From Chara braunii (lineage: Eukaryota > Streptophyta > Charophyceae > Charales > Characeae), in contig BFEA01000158.1 in NCBI GenBank assembly GCA_003427395.1, positions 419,852 to 451,313 on the forward strand: a DNA stretch of 31,462 nucleotides. Reading direction: 5' to 3'. How positions within the stretch are numbered: position 1 is the first letter of the stretch; every line of letters begins with the position of its first letter. Below the pieces are notes generated by a model. It was given only the letters and a program-made list of their open reading frames with translations, searched no databases and had not been told where the DNA came from. A program made the translations under genes and the position numbers. Positions 9,297 to 18,895 of this stretch are shown here, piece by piece.

Positions 9297-10690
9297 GGTG
9301 GAGCACAAAATCACCTCTTTCCCCTGCCGACGGCACCTCAACACCATTGCCGCTTTCCCCCCGTGGGAGACAAACGGGGACGGGGAGGGGCAGGAAGGGA
9401 AGGGAGATGAAGGGGAGAGTAGTGCCAGAGGTGGGAGAGGGAAAGTAGCAAAGGGGGGAAGGGGAACAGCAAAATGTGGTAGCAATGGTGACGGGGGGGA
9501 GAGGGAAAGCGGAGGAGGAGGGGGAGGGAGAAAGCAGGCAGAGGAACGCGACTCTCCTTTCCCTTGCCCCTGCCGCTTTCCCTCCCCCCACACACACCAT
9601 AGCCTCCATACTCCACCACTTCCCTTCCCCCTCCCCTCCCCCCCCCCTTCTCCCCCCTCCGCTACTTTTCCACTCAACGCTCCGATGCCACAACCGCCTT
9701 CCGCCCTCTCCCCGTACTTCCCCCCGCAGACAGCACCTCCCCACTACATCGCTACTTTCCCCTGCCTCAGTGGAAGCTTTCCCCGTCCTCATCGCTTTCC
9801 CCTTCCCTGTCGCTTTCCACTCCCCCCGCCCACAGCACATCCCCTGCCAATGCCGCCTTCGTCTAATCTTGGTGCCATTGTCTCACCCCCGCCGTCATCG
9901 TCCAACCTTGGCGCTGTTGTTCGCTCCCCGCAATTGTTCGACCACGTCGTCCCCCGCCCTCGCCACCGCCTACCTTCACCATCTGCAGCCATCGCCTCTT
10001 CCCTCTGCCCCGCCGCGCATCGATTCAATTAGGAATTGATTGCGTAATCAAAACAGTTATAAGAACAAAGTCATAGCTTCGTCCTCAGTTTGATATGAAG
10101 TATAAAATAGAATGAAAGGTAACCGAGTAAGCAATGTGGTAAAAAAGGAGAAACTAGTTTTTCAAGAGTCTCTACATTTCAATCCAAGAGTCAAACACTT
10201 ATACAATTTTCACTGGTTCCGAGCAAGCACTTTATCAACCCCTAGCCCCATTGTTTCCCCCCGCCATCGATCGACTTCGTGGGCCCTTGCACTCGCATCC
10301 GCCCTGTGCCATCCCCCGCCCTCCGCAGCCGCTGACCCCCCTGCTGCCAACCCTGGCGGCAGTCTCCCCCACTTGCCACCTCCACCCCCCCACCATCACC
10401 CGCCCTTTGCCTTGTTGCCATCACCCCTGACATCGCCTCCATCATCAGCCCCCGCCGCCATCCCCGACACTCGTCATCACCCGCCATTTCCCATCCCCCC
10501 ATCTACCATCGTGTCCTGCTCACGTCACCATCCACTACCCTGATCACATCCGTTTGCCGCCTCCTCCACCCCCGCCGTCCTCTGTCACCACCTGCAACCA
10601 TCATCCCCCGCCATCCTCTGTATCTACCTGCCACCATCACCCCCCACCTTGTCCGCGCCGCCCTGCGCCACCCCTGACCTTGCTGCTATT
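9297..10690. repeat. C-rich cryptically simple DNA
   Basis: The first part is mixed G-rich then C-rich; from about 9580 it is dominated by CCN triplets (CCGCCATC, CCCCCGCC, CATCACC). A diverged tandem pair occurs at 9865-9930 (AATCTTGGTGCCATTG versus AACCTTGGCGCTGTTG). Long open frames in several frames on both strands are Pro/Ser/His-rich products of this composition and are not evidence of genes. Confidence 0.6.
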
Positions 10691-11364
10691 TGTAAAATCT
10701 TTTTTTTAATTCTTCCATTACCTTACTTTGGTTACTTTTACTTTTCTTGCATTTGCCGATGTAAGTAGGAGTACCTTATACTTGTGCATACAACTTCCCA
10801 TAAATAGTTTCTCTTGTGCACATATATTGGCAATAATAGGTTTCTCATTTTTGCACCCCATTTGTTTCCTTGCCTGATCAAAAATATAGGTTTCTGCTGA
10901 GATTTTTGGTGACGGTGACCAGTACATGTCTTGTGTGAGAGCCTTAAAAACTGGTACACCTCAAGTACTCTCTCAATAAAAATAAATACTGAACATATGA
11001 GTGAAAAAGAAAAAGAAGCAGAAAATGCATTTCTCCCTCATTAAACCGCAAGTACCTGGGCACCTGGGCCGCGGGCCTGGCACCTCAAATTCTGGCGGCG
11101 CGAAGTGAGAATGGGGCCGCCGATTGAAAATATCAACGGCAGGCCCAGCGTTTGACGTTTTGGCCTCATTTTCTTGTGGCGACAAGTTTCGGACTGCAAG
11201 GCTGGGGCCGTGTACTTGTGGTTTGAAGTACCACTCCCCCCAACATCGAAAAAAGTGACTTTCCAGGACCATCGGAGGCCGGTAGCCGGGAAGAAGCGGA
11301 AGTCGGCGGCAATTCAATCGGCGGTTGGCAGGGGGGGGGGGGGAAAGAGGCGCGAACTTCGATG
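10691..11364. other. No feature recognised
   Basis: Mixed sequence with a short G-run at 11331-11342. No gene or repeat family was recognised. Confidence 0.5.
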
Positions 11365-11765
11365 ATTTTTCGCGCTCAGAAGAATACACCACAAAATATG
11401 AAATTTTTGAGATCCCGTAGATTTGGTCGTGATCTTTCCAAGAAAAATATTCGGAAGAAAAAAGGAAATTGTTTAGACAGTGAAATGTCCGCCGCGCCGA
11501 ATCGGTGCATTTTCCATTTTTGCAACTCTGCCACCTGTGAGCCTACATAAAAGTACTCCCTTTTCAGCGATTTTTCACGCTCAAAATAATGGTCAGAAAA
11601 AATCCGAAAATTTGTAATCCAGTGGATTTGCTCCTGAAATTTCCAGGAAAAACATCAGAGGAAGAAAAAAAAAACTTTAGCTAGCGAAATGATAATTTAC
11701 GCCGATTTGGTGCAAATTCCATTTTTGCCATGCTACCAGTTCTCTACATTATGCTACCGGTAGTG
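11365..11765 (+). repeat. Diverged tandem duplication of about 205 bp
   Basis: Two units start at about 11365 (TTTTTCGCGCTCAGAAGAAT) and 11570 (TTTTTCACGCTCAAAATAAT). Both pass through a GTAGATTTG/GTGGATTTG segment, an AGGAAAAA or AAGAAAAA stretch and a final CCATTTTTGC. Similarity is patchy. Confidence 0.6.
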
Positions 11766-12099
11766 GTCATGAGCTTGTGCTTCTGGTCCCCCACCTCTTT
11801 TTCGGCGGGGCAGTGGTGGTTTAAACGATGGGAATTCCCCCTTCACACCCCGTCCCGAAGCCCAACTTGCATCTATCATACCCAAACCCTGTGCAGCATA
11901 AGGTAATACCCTGCTTATCCCATTCGCTATATTGCACCTGTACGCGGCTGGTCCCGCCGGACATCTACACAAGAGCATGTAATTAATCTCATTCCAAGAA
12001 ACCGGGCCGGCAAAATTGGGAAAATGCATCTAACTCGCCGTGGTATGTATATAATTTGACCATTCGGCCATTTCACTGGTGTAAGCGCAAGTCCGGCGG

Positions 12100-12214
12100 T
12101 ACCAGGGGCTAGGTCCCACTTGCACAAATTAAGAGATACCGACCGTAGATAGCAAAGATCAACGGCTGAAATCTCCTAATTTGCGCAAGTGGGACCTTGC
12201 CCCAGGACTTGGTA
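12100..12214. mobile_element. Fold-back (MITE-like) element
   Basis: Arms 12100-12137 and 12171-12214 are long inverted repeats. GGTCCCACTTG, CAAATTA and GAGAT agree between arms with two transitions, and the arms extend outward to TACCA at both ends with a few unpaired bases. The centre also contains CCGT and ACGG, giving one long hairpin with a 30-nt apex. It could be a small MITE or a hairpin RNA source; no expression evidence can be had from sequence. Confidence 0.7.
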
Positions 12215-12311
12215 TAAAGGGAATTCTCATCTTTGAACAGGGTACAGAATCTACAGATGCAATTTTTCCAAAGGTGGCGCCGATGAGTACTAGAAAGTGA
12301 AGAAATCTGAA

Positions 12312-12471
12312 TTAAACCACCAGTACTTGTGGCCCAGCTATCGGCCATGGAAAAAAATAGAGTAGACGCGTGTCTAGTCGGATGAATTTGGGCGCTCCTG
12401 TGGTTACACACACAAATCCTAAAACCGTCACTTGTTAACGGCCACAACTTCAGCAAGTACTGGTGGTTTAA
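12312..12471. repeat. 18-bp inverted repeat flanking about 124 bp
   Basis: TTAAACCACCAGTACTTG (12312-12329) is the exact reverse complement of 12454-12471. No target duplication is obvious next to either arm. Confidence 0.8.
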
Positions 12472-12750
12472 AGTAGCGCTACGGAACACAATAAACTTTT
12501 GGACGATCGGACAGGGCCGCAATTTCCGGGCGGAAATGCTCGTAGAATCAATGGTACATTGATTGAACCAAACCCCAAACCGACACAGGAGAACAAGTAG
12601 GAAAGTGGTATAGCATGAGCATGCCCTCGGTGTCAAGGGCTTGCTTTGTCGGCTTCCCCATCCGCCCTTCCGAGTCATTTTCGCTCCCATAGGTTTCCAC
12701 TCCCATAGGCTCCCTCGCCACTTTGTGGCAAACAGGTTATTAGCTGTGCT

Positions 12751-12808
12751 GTAAGGGACGCTGGACCCGTTTTTCAGCAGGTGATGCTCCCCACCTATTA
12801 GATGGAGC
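12751..12808 (+). repeat. Direct repeat C, copy 1
   Basis: The block GGGACGCTGGACCCG, CAGCAGGTGATGCTCCCC, ACC, AGATGGAGC recurs at 13338-13397 with few changes. It contains a GCTGGA/TTCAGC hairpin. Poly(A)-rich sequence follows at 12875-12897. Confidence 0.8.
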
Positions 12809-13021
12809 CTTCCCCTGGGCTGCTAGTTCTGCCTTCCTTTTACCAGCAGCACTAGCACTGCAGGGGGTGTTGAGAAAAAAAAAAGAAAAAAAAAAAGATG
12901 TTCTGTCCGATGTAGTGGCTAATACAGGCAAGGGGGGACCGCCCGGGACGAGGGATGCAGGTAAAGCGGGACGGGCGCATTTGGTGGTGGTCCCGTCGAC
13001 TCTTGGTTATTGAATTGCAGT

Positions 13022-13133
13022 GTCTTGTCATATTTGCTATAGGCAACTCCACAGAGAAAACCATGACTGAGGCAGACTCTTTCATTGGAGTTTCACCGAC
13101 TCGTCAGGAGGGTGAACCTGGACAGAGTCTGCC
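13022..13133 (-). ncRNA. Type III hammerhead ribozyme with 3' repeat body, copy H2
   Basis: On the minus strand the order is: stem III 5' arm GGCAGACTCT (13124-13133), GTC (13121-13123), a stem I hairpin with AGG/CCT (13108-13120), CTGACGA (13101-13107), stem II GTCGG, TGAAACT, CCAAT (13084-13100), GAA (13081-13083), and 3' arm AGAGTCTGCC (13071-13080), an exact complement of the 5' arm. These are all the elements of a type III hammerhead. Defects: one C-A mismatch in stem II, C-C at the base of stem I, and a 2-base register slip next to the GTC cleavage site, so activity may be weak or lost. The downstream tail (GTGGAGTTG, CTATAG, ATGACAAG) is shared with copy H4. Confidence 0.68.
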
Positions 13134-13337
13134 CAGGATGCATTTGACAGATAGATAAAGGAGTATTAAGGACTCCGCGAGCACGTCGCCTGGAGTCAGT
13201 GATACCCCTGCGAAAAGCGGTCCGCTTTACTCAGACCAACCCTGCAGCCGCAGCAGCATGCCGGTCCAACCCTGACAAGAATGGCTCCGAAATACTAATC
13301 TGACACAGCAATTGTTTTTCTAAGGTATTCTCAGTCT

Positions 13338-13397
13338 GTAAATGGGACGCTGGACCCGCTTTCCAGCAGGTGATGCTCCCCACCAATAGATGGAGCA
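13338..13397 (+). repeat. Direct repeat C, copy 2
   Basis: Second copy of the 12751-12808 block, 587 bp downstream in the same orientation. It ends in AATTT and a poly(A) run that enters the assembly gap. The two C copies bracket hammerhead H2. Confidence 0.8.
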
Positions 13398-13416
13398 ATT
13401 TAAAAAAAAAAAAAAA

Positions 13417-13483
13417 NNNNNNNNNNNNNNNNNNNNNNNNNNNNNNNNNNNNNNNNNNNNNNNNNNNNNNNNNNNNNNNNNNN
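13417..13483. other. Assembly gap (67 N)
   Basis: Run of N directly after a poly(A) run. Single N positions also occur at 16621, 17681, 24556, 25034 and 28257. Confidence 0.99.
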
Positions 13484-14073
13484 CACAGCCATGAAACCCA
13501 CTCTACTCACCCACTCAGCCATCGACTTCGCATGGTGACCCTCTCTTTGTAGATTTGGAAATTTTAAGGGGCCTCACATGCTTTGGAGTCTGGACCTGTT
13601 TCACTCATAATACAGTGGCTAAGATTGGTTGTGTGTTTGCGGCCCGAAGCACAAGTGCCATCATCGATTCGCTTTTGCTCCTCAGGGGACTCGCGATTTT
13701 TTCCAAGTTCACCTGGCTGCACTGCAATTACGTGCGGACCAGTCTGCATCTGACCACAATCAGGTCCAGAGCTGAGTTCCTGAGATTCCTCGTGTGAGCA
13801 TTTCCTCAGGCAGGCAATCCTTTCTCTGCCTCATTCCACAGTGCCATCAGGCAAGCCATCATTTTCTCCTTCAGTCCATATGGCACCTTCCCTTGCCTCC
13901 CCAGATATAACACCCCTACCTTTTTTTTCCCCTCCGTAAATGTACTAGATGATCCTTCTGCCAGTACTTCTTTTTTTCAAGTGCACTCTGCTCTGTTGCA
14001 CCGTTACTTGGGTTTCACTCCGTATCCAATTTGCGTCACGCCACGCAAGGCCTCTGGCACGGTCTCAAAATAT
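13484..14073. other. No feature recognised
   Basis: Open frames here are short and carry no motif. Confidence 0.5.
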
Positions 14074-14217
14074 ACGCCCTTCTCTGCTTCATGCCACCGC
14101 GATATGTGCTCCGTATTTCTTTCACTCGCTTTCATTTATGCCCTTCTCTGCTTCATGCCACCGCGATATGTGCTCCGTATTTCTTTCACTCGCTTTCGTT
14201 TATGCCCTTCTCTGCTG
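14074..14217 (+). repeat. 67-bp tandem repeat, about 2.2 copies
   Basis: ACGCCCTTCTCTGCTTCATG through ACTCGCTTTC repeats almost exactly from 14075, with the second unit from about 14142 and a third partial unit from about 14208. A short CCAGT pentamer run follows at 14246-14275. Confidence 0.9.
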
Positions 14218-14367
14218 CATGCCCTTCAGTCTCCTCACACATTACAGTCCAGTCCAATCCAGTCCAGTCCAGTCTCTGCTTCGTCCCAACAACAGTCCCG
14301 TGGTTTCTGCCCGTCCATAAAAATTTCGATAACGTCAGGATGAACAGGACCGTTGGTGCAATTTCCT

Positions 14368-14440
14368 ACGGTCCTAGCTCAATTGGTACGCCCATGAACT
14401 GTTGAAATAGAGACCCAAGATTGAAACCCGACGCAATCAG
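14368..14440 (+). ncRNA. tRNA-like (SINE head) sequence
   Basis: TAGCTCAATTGG (14375-14386) is a perfect pol III A box, and GATTGAAACCC (14419-14429) is a near-consensus B box. Their starts are 44 nt apart, the same spacing as in a tRNA. T-stem and acceptor-stem pairing are lost, so this is a tRNA-derived element or pseudogene rather than a working tRNA. No clear 3' tail was seen. Confidence 0.5.
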
Positions 14441-14507
14441 ATGAACAGATTAATGTCATTAGAAAGCAAAAATAAAAGTTACAAACACATCTATGGTATG
14501 TTCACAT

Positions 14508-14650
14508 CATCAAACAGAGCTGCCCGGTAAACCGTAGGCAGAGAGGGACAAGAGGGAGAAGAGGACAACACACGAGGGGCTGTGACAAACTGTTTCGTCA
14601 GAGTTTCACCGAATCATCAGGAGGCTGAACCCTCATATATATATTGTCAC
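14508..14650 (-). ncRNA. Type III hammerhead ribozyme repeat, copy H3
   Basis: On the minus strand: GTGACAA (14644-14650), a TA tract of about 9 nt, a perfect stem I hairpin GAGG-GTTCAG-CCTC (14621-14634), CTGATGA (14614-14620), stem II TCGG, TGAAACT, CTGA, then GAAACAG and TTGTCAC (14582-14596), complementary to GTGACAA. The core boxes are intact. The part of stem III next to the cleavage site is replaced by TA repeats, so the usual UH cleavage triplet is not clear. The body after the ribozyme matches copy H1, including CGGTTTACCGGGCAG. Confidence 0.62.
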
Positions 14651-14750
14651 AAGAATATCAGAGCCCAAATGCGAAAAAAAAGAAAAAAAGAGAAAAAAAG
14701 GAAGAAAAACAGGAAAAAATGAATTCAGTTTTTTTTATCTTCTTCCTTAA
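14651..14750. other. A-rich tract
   Basis: A/G-rich sequence with GAAAAAAAG-type runs between 14668 and 14720. No feature beyond composition. Confidence 0.6.
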
Positions 14751-14871
14751 TAACTCCCCCTGTTCAGAACCTCTTGCATACAAGGCCGCCCACGTGGATG
14801 TAGGTTGAGCGGCGGCTGCCCCCACCCCCATGTGTCATATCGACCCACTTGCACACAGCCAGAAGGCCTCA

Positions 14872-14928
14872 TATATATATATCTATCTATATACATATAT
14901 ATATATACCCGACACCCCTGCGTTACAT

Positions 14929-14992
<64 letters not shown>
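14872..14992. repeat. (AT)n and (CT)n microsatellites
   Basis: TA-rich tract at 14872-14907 and a pure CT tract of about 60 bp at 14932-14992. Confidence 0.95.
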
Positions 14993-14997
<5 letters not shown>

Positions 14998-15530
14998 TAC
15001 CTAAACACACACTCATTCCCCTCCTATTCTGGGGTAGGCAGTCTGGTTGCTTATCACGACAAAGCATTATGTTACACTCTCGTCACATCAATTCACTTCC
15101 ATGTAAATCAACACTGCTGTTAGCCTCACGCCAACGTTTATTAAAAAGCAGCCACTCCGTGATACTGTGCACGTTCATGTGCGTTGCATCCCCTTCCTGT
15201 GTGTGCTTAGATTGATGGATCAAATTACACAACCAATTTTATCGCCACCAGTGTACTTCCTCATGTCATTATCTATTCGAAATTTCGGCAAAATTTCAAC
15301 TACAATTCAGGACATACAATCCCCCATCCCCCCAACCCAATTCTTTTTCTCTTGGAGAACTAACTTTCCATATAGCCAACCTGAATGCCGCCATGCCATC
15401 TCGGCTATGTGACTGCTATCCTTTCTTTCTCTTCTTTTTTTTTTTTTTTTTTTTTAATTAGGTCACTGCTATTCCGGCCCACTGCCAGAAGATAAAGACC
15501 TCTCTTCTACTACACTCTCTCTTATTGCAT
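14993..15530. other. No feature recognised
   Basis: Unique-looking sequence with a T-run at 15436-15455. Confidence 0.5.
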
Positions 15531-15975
15531 CCATGCCTCCATTTGAAGCTATACCTCACTGGAACCGAGACGGTCACCTGAGCAAAATTTGAGGAGGTCA
15601 CCTAAACAAATAGCTACTTCAGAAAACGAGGTCACGAACACGCCAGAATGGCAAAAAAAAAAAGAAAAAAAAAAAGAATGGCATTGCTTCCATGCCTCCG
15701 TTACAAACTACAGCTCACTGAAACGGAGATGGTCACCTGAACAAAATTTGAGCAGCAAATGGGGGACAAAACGGTGATAACCCACCTAAACAAATAGCTA
15801 CTTCAGAAAACGAGGTCACAAACATGCCAGAATGGCAAAAAAAAAAAAAAAAAAAAAAGAAAAAAGAATGGCATTGCTTCCATGCCTCCGTTACAAACTA
15901 CACCTCACTGAAACGGAGATGGTCACCTGAACAAAATTTGAGGAGCAAATGGGGGACAGAAACGGTGATAGAGGG
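15531..15975 (+). repeat. Tandem repeat with units of about 159 and 190 bp
   Basis: CATGCCTCC recurs at about 15532, 15691 and 15881. Each unit runs through CACTGAAACGGAGATGGTCA, CAAAATTTGAG, CACCTAAACAAATAGC, CAGAAAACGAGGTCAC and AGAATGGC, then an interrupted A-run of variable length. Unit length differences come mainly from the A-run and an indel around GGGGGACA. Confidence 0.88.
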
Positions 15976-16499
15976 ATGCTCCGGTAAGAGAACTGGGAGA
16001 AACGGGGGAAAAAAAAAAAAAAAAAAAAGGAGGACAAAAAAGGAAGGGAATGGACACTACCGCGTCACACACCATCTCTTCCATGTACGACCCCCCACTC
16101 TGGATTTCGTTGCGGAGCAGCAGCACCGAATGTAGACCGCACAACGGAGATTTCCCCAGTACTGCCGGGCTTCTTCGACCGAGCGTCACCTGGGATTTAG
16201 CCCCACATTGCTATATGCCTCCAGAGTCCAAACTATCAGGAAGGAGAGCAGTGAAGCTTCGCAAATGCTGATGTTGCTGCGCCGCAACAACTTGATGGGA
16301 AGAAATGGTGATGTTCCTCAGCACAAAACAAAATGTCGCCTTCAAAACCCAAAAACAAGGCGACAACTGCTTTGGAGCACAGCACCATGCCCAATGACAA
16401 TACAATACTGAAGCTCCTTCAAAATTGGGGCTGTCAGACAACCAAAGGTTCCCATCAGCGAGCGCTCCCTGCCGCTCCCATGAAAGTGTCATCGGTCCC

Positions 16500-16815
16500 A
16501 CAACAGGTTCCATTGGGTCAAGTAAAGGTTCCATTGGTTCCACAAAAGGTTCCATTGGTTCCACAAAAGGTTCCATTGGTCCTGCAAAGGGTTCCTTTGG
16601 TTGGTTCCACAAAAGGTTCCNTTGGTTGGTTCCACAAAAGGTTCCATTGGTTGGTTCCACAAAAGGTTCCATTGGTTGGTTCCACAAAAGGTTCCGTTGG
16701 TTCCACAAAAAGGTTCCATTGTTTGGTTCCACAAAAGGTTCCATTGGTTCCACAAAAGGTTCCATTGGTTCAACTGAAGGTTCCTTTGGTTCCAGAAAAG
16801 GTTCCACTGGTTCCA
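16500..16815 (+). repeat. 21/25-bp minisatellite
   Basis: About 14 units of TTCCATTGGTTCCACAAAAGG. A variant with an extra GGTT appears in the middle (about 16595-16690). The 21-bp period is a multiple of three, so open frames encoding repeated GSTKGSI-type or WNQWNL-type peptides arise on both strands. Nothing suggests that they are expressed. Confidence 0.9.
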
Positions 16816-17126
16816 CACGCCTTTTTGACAGACATCACTCCCCGGAACTTCCTATCCTTTGCCCCCTTCCTCCATGCCGGCTATTCCGTCCGCTTCACCA
16901 CTTGCTCCCGTCCGCATGTCTCTCCTCCTTTGGCTGCCAGTGATGGTCTGTCTCTGCCCATGCAGCACTTTGAAAAGTACGCCCCCACCGAGTCGAGGGG
17001 CACAGTTGATGCAACTTTGCTGTTGATCGCTTTGCAGTAATCAACTGATATAAATAATCATGATGGTCAAGTGGACATCTTAGACAGCATATGTGTTTTC
17101 AATCGTGCAAATACAGGAGGCGCAGA

Positions 17127-17262
17127 TGTACCGAGTGTGTATATTCCTTTTTTTTTTTTTTTTTTCCTAACCAACATTTGGACCATTTCTCAATTTACGC
17201 GTGTCACCCTTGCGCAGGGGTCATGCTAATCTTCTCTGTACCGGTACAAGTATGTATGTTCC
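17127..17262 (-). pseudogene. 5'-truncated U6 snRNA retrocopy with poly(A) and imperfect target duplication
   Basis: On the minus strand, 17178-17243 matches U6 snRNA from the ACAGAGA box (TACAGAGAAGATTAGCATG) through the internal stem-loop (CCCCTGCGCAAGG) to the GAAATGGTCCAAAT 3' end, with about four to five changes from the plant consensus. The U6 5' stem-loop is missing. A short GTTGGTTAGG and an 18-nt poly(A) follow instead of the T-run that terminates a pol III gene. The copy is flanked by GGAACATACATACTTGTAC (17243-17262) and GGAATATACACACTCGGTAC (17127-17147), an imperfect direct repeat that reads as an aged target-site duplication. This is the structure left by LINE-type retroposition of U6 RNA. 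Confidence 0.75.
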
Positions 17263-17263
17263 G

Positions 17264-17679
17264 CTTCAAATCACACAGTGATAAGAGTACATTTCGTACA
17301 CGAACTAGAGAGGTAAGAAGTATAAATAGTGGACTAGATACCTAGAACCGTAAATTGCGTAACGCGCTTTATGTATACGTACATGCGTAGGACGATTTAT
17401 GTATACGTATGCATTAGAATTTCCTGGCCTGGGATTGCACCGAGTATATGAAACAGACGAGTCCACACTCCCACCATCTGCTTCAAAGAACTGGTAGATT
17501 TATTAAACGGCCAGGGAGATCAATGATCGAAATCATTCACACGAACCTCCTCTCATAGTCCAAGAGCCTGGCCATCATCTCATACCATGTGCTCCTCCCG
17601 CGAAAAGATAAAATATAAACAAGTATGGGATGATGGGACGGACCTGTTGGCCGGTCTTCAATCCACTGCCACCCTCCCC
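17264..17679. other. No feature recognised
   Basis: It contains a GATTTATGTATACGTA-like short duplication (17371 and 17394). No gene was seen. Confidence 0.5.
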
Positions 17680-17683
17680 CNAG

Positions 17684-18335
17684 ATCGTGAGGAGAAGAAC
17701 GTGATGAGCAGCGGAATGAGGGCCATGACGAGAAGGACGTGAGAGGAGTAGAACGAGATAATACGCGGCCGGCCAAATCCAACCATCCCAGCTCTTATCT
17801 AGACTGAACCCTTAGCAGGGCGAGGAGGACCGTGAGGAGAAGAATGTGAGTGAAGGAAAACGACGAGCAGGGGAAGGTGGATCGTGACAAGGAGAATGTG
17901 ACAAGAGGGAGGGAAGCGGGAAGGAGGAGCAGCGGGAGGGACGCCGAATGGACGTGAGAGGAGTGGAACGAGCAGGGGGGGGAGGGGATTGCGAGGAGAA
18001 GAAAGTGACGAGCAGGGGATCGTGATGAGGAGAACATGACAAGAGGGAGGGCAGCGAGAAGAAGGAGCAGCGCGAAGGAAAAGGACGCCCAATGGAACGA
18101 GTGACAGGACTAGCGGAACTAGGGAGGGAACCACCATCCTGTGTGTGTGTTTCATTTCCGATCGATCAATTGCATCGGATGCATGTCCTTCACGGCACGA
18201 GCAGTGGAAGGAGGCCCTTGAGCAAACGAACGTGAGAGGAGACGTAGAACGAGGAGGGGTTGGAGGAGCAGGACGAGCAGGGAAAGGAAGATAATGACGA
18301 GGAGAACGTGACAAAAGGAGGGCAGCAGGAAGGAG
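17684..18335 (+). repeat. Degenerate purine-rich repeat modules
   Basis: Modules such as CGTGAGGAGAAGAA, GACGAGCAGGGGA, GACAAGAGGGAGGGA, GAAGGAGGAGCAGCG and GGACGTGAGAGGAGTGGAACG recur in shuffled order around 17686, 17830, 17900, 17985, 18030, 18230 and 18290. The purine bias on the plus strand yields Ser/Pro/Leu-rich open frames on the minus strand; these are not taken as genes. Confidence 0.7.
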
Positions 18336-18620
18336 GGAGGGAAGCACCATCGTATGTGCGCGTGTTTGATTTGCGATAGACACCCTTTTTTTCCCCTCCT
18401 TTGCGAGGTATACATGCATGTCGATCAAGCATACATCCATGCAAATGAGTGAATTCTCTGTGCTAGCATGTGTGTGTTTGATTGCGGTCGATCCATTCCA
18501 TCGGACCCCTTGTTTTCTCTCTCTTCTTTTCTCTGGGAGCTATGCATGTGTGCACATCAACCATACGTCCATCCGAATCAGTGATCTCTCTATGCCTACA
18601 TGCACACGTGCCATCTCGTT
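18130..18620 (+). repeat. Diverged tandem repeats with GTGTGTTTGATT and CATACATCCAT motifs
   Basis: CATCCTGTGTGTGTGTTTCA, CATCGTATGTGCGCGTGTTTG and GCATGTGTGTGTTTGATT recur, each followed by a GATCGAT or GCGATAG-like word. TGCATGTCGATCAAGCATAC and TGCATGTGTGCACATCAACC start a second repeated block about 120 bp apart. Confidence 0.5.
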
Positions 18621-18744
18621 TGCCCGATGATTTCCATGGATCTCCTCTTACCCTCTTCTCCTCCCCGTGCCTCATCAATCGATACTCTATCAATGGCCAT
18701 GAGCAGCAGCAAGGAAAAGGACGCCCAACGGAACGGGTGAAGTT

Positions 18745-18895
18745 GACACAAAACTGTCTGTAACCAGACTCTGAGACATTCGGCTGAAACGTCGACCCTT
18801 TTTAAGTCCAGGTCGTAGACCTCGGGAGGTGCCTGTCGTTGTACTATCTGTAATTGGCCTCGGATACCCGGCTGAAACATCAGCCCTTTCTATTT
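18745..18895 (+). repeat. Direct repeat with CGGCTGAAACRTC motif
   Basis: ACTGTCTGTAACC through TTCGGCTGAAACGTCGACCC (18751-18800) recurs as ACTATCTGTAATT through CCGGCTGAAACATCAGCCC (18842-18890), about 90 bp apart. Related CGAAACGTC motifs occur in dispersed repeats of many eukaryotes; the family was not identified. Confidence 0.65.

Noticed and set aside
9202-10543. Long open frames on both strands in the C-rich region (up to 261 codons)
   Set aside because: Overlapping frames on both strands with Pro/Ser/Gly/His-rich content reflect base composition; no domain or splice structure supports them.
16333-17040. 235-codon plus-strand frame with repeated PQKVPLV-type units
   Set aside because: It is a translation of a 21/25-bp minisatellite that is open in several frames on both strands; a frame-changing 25-bp variant and an N lie inside.
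17178-17340. Functional U6 gene with a TATA-like TTTATAC on the minus strand upstream
   Set aside because: The 5' stem-loop is absent, the terminator is replaced by poly(A), and the flanks form a direct repeat, all pointing to a retrocopy.
18745-18895. Hammerhead core in the CGGCTGAAACRTC repeats
   Set aside because: GAAAC is present but no CUGANGA box lies at the right distance (CTGAGACA lacks one core position) and no stem II forms.
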